Source: Zelonia costaricensis
Taxonomy: Eukaryota; Euglenozoa; Kinetoplastea; Trypanosomatida; Trypanosomatidae
Direction of reading: 5' to 3'
Assembly: GCA_030849075.1 (NCBI GenBank)
Contig: JASAOO010003403.1
Coordinates: 1-55,254, forward strand
Length of the DNA: 55,254 nucleotides
Below, in pieces: positions 49,937 through 55,254 of this stretch (within the stretch, counting starts at the first letter, position 1; the number at the start of each line of letters is the position of its first letter). A model generated the notes under the pieces. The model was not told the DNA's origin. It made no database searches and was given only the letters and a program-made list of their open reading frames with translations. The translations under genes were made by a program, and so were the position numbers.

Positions 49937-52900
49937 GTGAGCTGAACGAAATGTATGAACGTCGTACACCAAACATACAAAAAAAAAGGGACAGAAACCT
50001 GCGGCCGCCTCCAAAGAGACACGTCACCACCCGAGACATGAGCTAAGAATGCCCGGTTGGAGCAGCAATTGCTCAAAGATCCACACGCTCTTCTCCCCCT
50101 CACGCGCAGCAGCCCCCCCCCCACCCCCACCGTCTCCTAATTGGGGGAGGGAGTACCGCGCGAATGGAGCATCGAGCCGTAGTAGGAAAACAAAAATAAA
50201 AGGCGTGATCCGCGGTCCCAGCATCGGCAGAACAGGGACGAGGCAAACAAGGGAAACGAGCACAGCGCGTGGGATGTGAGCGGGGGGACGGCGGTGTCGA
50301 GACGCTCACGTGCGGCCGCAAGAAAGCACGCGCCCCATCGCTTCGGCGCAGCCATCCGAGCTTCTACGAGCGCCATGTGCGTGTGCGCACGAGTGCAACT
50401 TCAACGGCCTCATGAAAAGGGGTTCATGCGCAGAGGCGCCGGTGATGGCAAGCCAGGCGGGAGGTTTGGGGTGCGGCGGCTCACCACGTGACGAGAGCTG
50501 GCGAAGACCTGCGCGAGCGAAGCTTCCGAGGAGAAGAGAAGAGAGGGGCGGCAGAAAGAGAAGCTCTGGGTCACTTCCAATCCTCGCCGGCCCGCCGCTC
50601 CTCCGCTCTCCGCGCTCCCTCTGAACTGGACGGACAGCACTTCGGGAGGTCCGCGACGCAGCGGGTGGAGAAGCGCTCAGCGCCAGAAAGAAAAACGAGA
50701 CAAGGAAGAGAGTCGGGCAAAAGGCGCGTACGCACGGCTCAAATAATAATAAAAAAAGGGGCGCGCGCCGCCATGAATCTGCGGGAGGTTACAGGACGAG
50801 AGAAGGCTTGAGACTTGCGTCATCGCATACGGTGAGCCTGCGACGCCCATCGTCAGGGAAGAAAATAAAAAAAAGGAGCACAAAGCAAGCCAAGGCGCAC
50901 GCTCACAAATCGGGCGACGTTGTAGCATCGCTCCTTACCGCAGCAGGGCCCCCACACATCGACACAGGCACACACTACAACAGGTAGGCCAAATCAACAC
51001 ACACCTCGGTGCTACCAAACAACAACAAGCGAACAGTGCACGTCGCCATTCAGAAGAAGTGAAAGACGCACAAGTACACAGAAAGCAAAACGAGGCGGTC
51101 AACACCGGGGGGGGGGGCTGCTGCGAAGCTGCACGGGCGAGAGGAGAGGGAGCGGGAGACAACAGTAATAAAGGGCCACGCGTGCGGCTCGACACGTCTA
51201 AGCGGGGATGAGGGGGGCGGGAAGGGAGAGAGCGACGACCGTGGTGGCAAGCAGATCTGCTGAAAGCGCGAGTAAGAAGAGTGGCAACGCAGAAAAGGGT
51301 GCGCGAGAGAGGATAGGGAGGAGGAGGTGGAGGGAGGCGGCGGGCGACGAGAGATGGGCCGCGGCTATCTCACCACACGCACCGGTACATCAACGCCGGA
51401 AACACAACACGCGGCCGTCTTCGAAATGCGGTGACGCCGGCAACTCACGCAGAGGAAACGAAAAGAAAGGGCACACAGGGAGAGTCGGCCGTGCAGAACG
51501 CGCACCTCTTTACACACGGAGACGAGAAAGACAAACAAATGCCGGCCCACGCAGCCGGAACTGAAGGCACATACACCGAGGCGACGCACCCGTACACCGA
51601 CGTGGCACACCTGGGAAGACATGTACGGCGTGAAGCGACACACGTGAAGAGGGGACAAGAAGGCGGACCTCGTGTCTATGAATCGAAACCGAAAAAAAAA
51701 AAAACAAGAAAAGACACGTAGAAGCAAATGAGCTCAAAAGAGAGAGAAACAAAAAGCGCAGCAACGAGCAGGTAGAAGCCACTGACGCCCCAGCAGGGAA
51801 ACACACGTACCGCTCACTTTTCTTTTGTTCTCCCGGGGGTGGGAAAAGTCTGCAACTGTAGCAGCCAAGGTCGTCGACGCCGGTGACGCGTGAGCGATGC
51901 CGGTTCATCGAGTCATGCGAGGTGGCCTAGCCGAGCGAACGAGAAGGCGGGTACGAGAACCGAGTTGCGACGTTGGCGCATGCAAGTCTCGCGGTTGCGG
52001 TGCGCAGCCGTGCTTCTCCATCGCGCTTGCATTAATGAGATCGCACATTTGCACACCGCGCGACAGACGTCTGCCGCGACGACAACTAAAAAAGAAGCAG
52101 ACACGCAAATAAGCACGCGCACAGACACACATTCACGCATGCACACCTGCACACACGAATCAACCGGCCGAGCATCACAACCGCGCCAACCCCGCTTGCG
52201 TGAGCTTGAAAAAGAGAAGAGCACCCCGACAACGATGTACACGCACAACGTCTTGCTACAATGAGAAGCGGAGAGCGAGAAGCAACGGGCAAGAGGCGGC
52301 AGCAAAGAACGCGAAAAGCGCGTGGTGAGTCGGAACAGAGAAGGCGCCATCGCCATCGGCTACGCCAACTACCCCCTGCGTGTGTTTCGCCCCCCCCCCA
52401 CCTGTGTGCGTAGGACACGATCTTCGACAAGAGCACGGCAGAGGAAAAACGCAGGCACATCGGCGCACCCACACACAGTCACACAGTCACACAAACACGC
52501 GCGCTCAGGGAGCGGACAACAGACCAAAAAAAAAAATCGGAGCGCCTTCCGTTCGTCAGCCAGCGGGGAGGGAGGGAGGAGAAACACGGAGCAAAGCAAA
52601 GGAAAGTGTACTAGCATCACCCCGCATGTGGAACGGTCAACACAACACGCCTCATTTCTCTTTTCTTTTGGCACAAGGATAGGAGGGTGAGGGAGAACGA
52701 GGGGGGTGGGTAAAGGCGTGGAGGAGGAGGAGCACAGCGCTTTTCTGTTTTTTTTCTTGGGGCTGCACGTGGCGTGGAGAAAGAGAGGAAGGAGAAACTG
52801 AAGTCGGAGCAAAGCAAGAAGTCGAGGAAGCACACAAGCGGTCGTGGACAGCGGAGGGGGTGGGGGTGACCGAGAAGACGGTACAGGGTCAGAGAAGAAG

Positions 52901-53116
52901 GGGAGGGATGAAAAGCTGCACCACACGCGGCGCCGGTCAACAGAGGGTGCGAAGCCAACACACATCGCCACGCACGCACGCGTATTGCCAGAGGAGAGGG
53001 CAAAAGAAATACGGCAAATTGCAGGAGAGAAGCAACAACATCAGGAAAACAGGGACGCGCAACTGCGGGAAGCAAGCAGAACGCCTTTTTTTGTGGTGAT
53101 TGGTGTTGCGTTCAGG

Positions 53117-53801
53117 CTAACGTGAGTGCATCAGCACCGCTTGACGACCGACGCCCGGGGCAGAGGCGAGGGTGGTCGGCTGGAGGAAGGCGATGCTGCC
53201 GTCCGCCTTGACTAGGATCAGCCGCGGCCCCTCACTGTCGCCAGCAGGCGGGGCGTACGACACGACCGGCGGCGCCGTCGCGTACACGACGGTGCCTTTC
53301 GTCGTCTGGAACGTCTGAACCGGCGGAGTGGGGTTGTGGGAGGGCAGCAGCGTGTACGTCGGCCGACCGGCGCCCTGGGGCTCGGCGAGGATGAGCTGCG
53401 GGGCGGCCGGCGCGGTGGGGGCGGGGGGCGGCACGGCGTAGGCAAGGGTGTACCCCACCGGCACGCGTGCCGCCGTCACGGCCGCGGCCGTGTCCTCGTG
53501 CGGCGGGGTCGAGGCAGCTGCGGGGCGGGACGTGGTCATGACGCACACGGCTTGCTGTGGCTGGGGCGGCCGGGCGTGCACAATCTGCAGCTGCGGCTGC
53601 TGACGCTGCTGCTGCTGCTGCTGCTGCTGCTGGAGCTGCTGGAGGTGGTGGAGTTGCGCCGCCTGCTGCTGCTGCAGAGCACGCAACTGCAGCGCCTCTT
53701 GGTGCGCATGGTGCTGGGCTAGCAGGTGAGCCTCCTGCTGAGCGCGAATCTGTGCCTCCGCCTCCTGTTGCGCACGGAGCTGCTGCGCCTGAGCTTGAGC
53801 T

Positions 53802-53836
<35 letters not shown>

Positions 53837-55147
53837 GTGAGCCTGACCCTGGGCTTGAGCCTGCGCCTGCTGGGCCTGGTGTTGCTGCTGTTGCTGCTGC
53901 AGCGAACGCGGGGCCGGTGGCATGACTCGAGCAGTGGCCGCGGCAGAGGCAGGCCCCGACGCTGGCGCCGGCACGGCCGCTGCGAGGCGGGGGTCGCACA
54001 GCTGCTGCGCCGCCTGGGACGCGGGGCTCGTGGAACCCGGCGGGGTGTGCAGGGCCGACTTGGCGGCCCGCGCGACGGCGCCGGATGCGATGGCCGCCTG
54101 CGCCTCGCGACTGCGGGGCAGCGGGGCCTCGACAGACATGTGGGGCACCGGCGTGACCGGTAGAGCCGCGCTGCCACCGCTGCCGGCGCTGGGCGCAGAG
54201 GAGGTGCGCAGACCCGCGGCAGTGGTGGTGGAGGAGGCCGTGTAGCGCGCTGCGGCGGTGGGAGGCGTGGGGGCGGACTCGCGGTGCACAACCTTGACGG
54301 ACCCCGACGCAGGGACGGAGGGAGCCGCGGCGATGGTGGCGGCGCGCTGCGCCTGGAGGACGGCAGCGAGAGCGGCGACCGCGTTCTGGCCAGACGCGTA
54401 CACGGGCATGGGCGACGGCCGGCGTGGCTCGGCGTCTGCGGCGTGGTTGGGCTGGAGCGTGTACACGGTGCTGCTTGGCAACTTCGACAGCGGCTCCGAC
54501 TCGGGCGGGGGCAGCGGCCTCGAGAAGGCGTGCGGCGGCAGCGAACGTGCGGCGGTGGGTTGCAAGGACGTGTGCTGGGCGGAGCGCGGAACGGCAACGG
54601 CGGTGCAGCGGGCGGCGGGAGAGTTGTTGGTTGTCGTGGGTGAGGCGGGGCTGCGCTGCGACTGCAGGGACGCGATGGAGGCGGTGGTGGAGTTGATGGA
54701 CGAGGAGGCGCCGGTGCTGTCTGCGCCGGTCCACTCCTTCGCCTCGGCGCTCAGCGAGGTGCCGGTGGTGACGCAGTACGACGAGGGTGAGGCGAGCGTG
54801 GAGAGACCGTCGGTGCTGCTCGACGCGGTTGGGTCGTCCCAGCGGCCGCCGCAGCTGCGCGATGCCGGCGAGGCCATCATCATCGGCGGCGCGGCGGTGG
54901 CGGCGGTCGAGGTGGTGGTGACGGTGGCGGCGGTCATCTTGTAGTTGGCCACGTTGCCGCTGATGTAGAAGCCGCCCGAGACGTCAACGCCTTCCGGAGC
55001 GTGCTGCACGAGCTCGTGGGAGAAGGGGCAGCGGTCGCCCTTGTTGCACCCGCCCATGGCGAAGAAGGTGCAGATGGGACGGGGCGTGATGTCCTCGCCG
55101 CCGCGCTGCCACGGCCGCGAGGCCGCGCGGCTGCCGAAGGACTCCAT
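53117..55147 (-). CDS. CCCH zinc-finger protein with long Gln and Gln-Ala tracts
   Basis: The 676-residue protein has a single CCCH finger near the N-terminus: Cys26-x7-Cys34-x5-Cys40-x3-His44 (CTFFAMGGCNKGDRCPFSH), the layout of RNA-binding CCCH proteins. The rest is low complexity. It is Ser/Thr/Ala/Pro-rich to about 410, then has a Gln/Ala-rich block that includes a Gln-Ala dipeptide array and a run of nine Gln, then a Pro/Ala-rich C-terminus. Many trypanosomatid CCCH proteins bind mRNA 3'UTRs and control stability or translation, and Gln-rich tails often mediate assembly into RNP granules. I cannot say which ZC3H family member it is. The start ATG (55147) has a good acceptor just upstream. 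Confidence 0.87.
53606..53632 (-). repeat. (CAG)9 trinucleotide run coding for Gln9
   Basis: Nine pure CAG codons (CTG on the plus strand) lie inside the CCCH gene. A pure run is prone to length change between strains. Confidence 0.95.
53791..53868 (-). repeat. 6-bp tandem array coding for Gln-Ala repeats
   Basis: There are thirteen near-identical hexamers (plus-strand GAGCCT and close variants), encoding mostly Gln-Ala dipeptides in frame within the CCCH gene. Variants cluster at the two ends and the core is identical. Confidence 0.92.
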
Positions 55148-55199
55148 GACGAGTGCGGGCAGAGTGAAAACGAAGCGAGGCCGACGGAGCGGGCGGCGC

Positions 55200-55241
55200 C
55201 TATACGGGCAATACAGGAAGCGCGAGGGAGGGAGGGGGCGC
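55200..55241 (-). promoter_or_regulatory. Candidate trans-splice acceptor of the CCCH gene
   Basis: A minus-strand pyrimidine tract (plus 55217-55241) is followed by its first AG at 55201-55200. It predicts a 52-nt leader before the ATG at 55147. Confidence 0.45.
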
Positions 55242-55254
55242 GCGCGTCACGCCA

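Larger units (their letters stand above)
44630..53116 (-). other. 8.5 kb stretch without a recognisable gene, downstream of the CCCH gene
   Basis: This is the largest gap in the window. It is packed with minus-strand pyrimidine tracts, CA/GT runs (44991-45023, 46405-46430, 49513-49542, 49911-49936) and A-tracts. Minus-strand frames here are short, mostly start at GTG/TTG and have Leu/Ser/Pro/Phe-rich composition from translated pyrimidine tracts. The plus-strand frames are Lys/Arg/Glu-rich mirror images. I find no protein family. A very long 3'UTR of the CCCH gene, a non-coding transcript, or both are possible. Confidence 0.5.

Noticed and set aside
50026..50224. 66-codon minus-strand frame (MLGPRITPFIFVF...) in the long gap
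   Set aside because: No AG lies between the upstream pyrimidine-rich stretch and the ATG, so an acceptor would fall after the start. The frame also contains a Gly run.

Overview
The window looks like nuclear DNA from a trypanosomatid protozoan, most likely Leishmania or a close relative. Every gene I can support lies on the minus strand, with no recognisable intron. Codons are GC-rich. The genes are separated by long gaps full of (CA)n/(GT)n and pyrimidine tracts read on the coding strand, as expected for polycistronic transcription resolved by spliced-leader trans-splicing. From memory, MKT1 and DNA ligase I are also neighbours in Trypanosoma brucei (chromosome 6), and the gene set fits Leishmania chromosome 30. 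I could not check either point.

Transcription runs from high to low coordinates. In that order the genes are: a CCCH zinc-finger protein with Gln and Gln-Ala tracts (53117-55147); an 8.5 kb gap without a recognisable gene; a PAS-domain phosphoglycerate kinase (43046-44629); the importin-alpha exporter CSE1/CAS (38238-41162); a small CxxC/CxxC protein (36830-37249); a protein with an LRR-like tail (35316-36029); a WD40 protein whose N-terminal half resembles PDZ and dynein AAA6 domains (30542-32413); a TCP11-family protein (25200-27791); MKT1 (21009-23408); DNA ligase I (14321-16621); a predicted N-myristoylated protein (13102-13521); a TTC5/Strap-like TPR-OB protein (10632-11837); a possible 90-residue gene (9912-10184); a Yippee protein (9135-9557); a casein kinase 1 variant (7024-8220); an unknown 251-residue protein (3933-4688); and a PIAS/SIZ-type SUMO ligase (810-2579).

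The genes do not form one pathway, which is normal for these transcription units. Several bear on RNA-level control: MKT1, the CCCH protein and TTC5. Others cover replication (DNA ligase I), SUMO modification, nuclear transport, and signalling or energy metabolism (CK1, PAS-PGK).

The most unusual items are the PDZ-like/AAA6-like/WD40 architecture, the PWWP-like N-terminus on a SUMO ligase, a CK1 with DVG in place of DFG plus duplicated RRAS sites, the TTC5 homologue, and the very long gene-free stretches downstream of the CCCH and MKT1 genes. Several genes were started at the first in-frame ATG, because the longer reading frames begin only at GTG or TTG.
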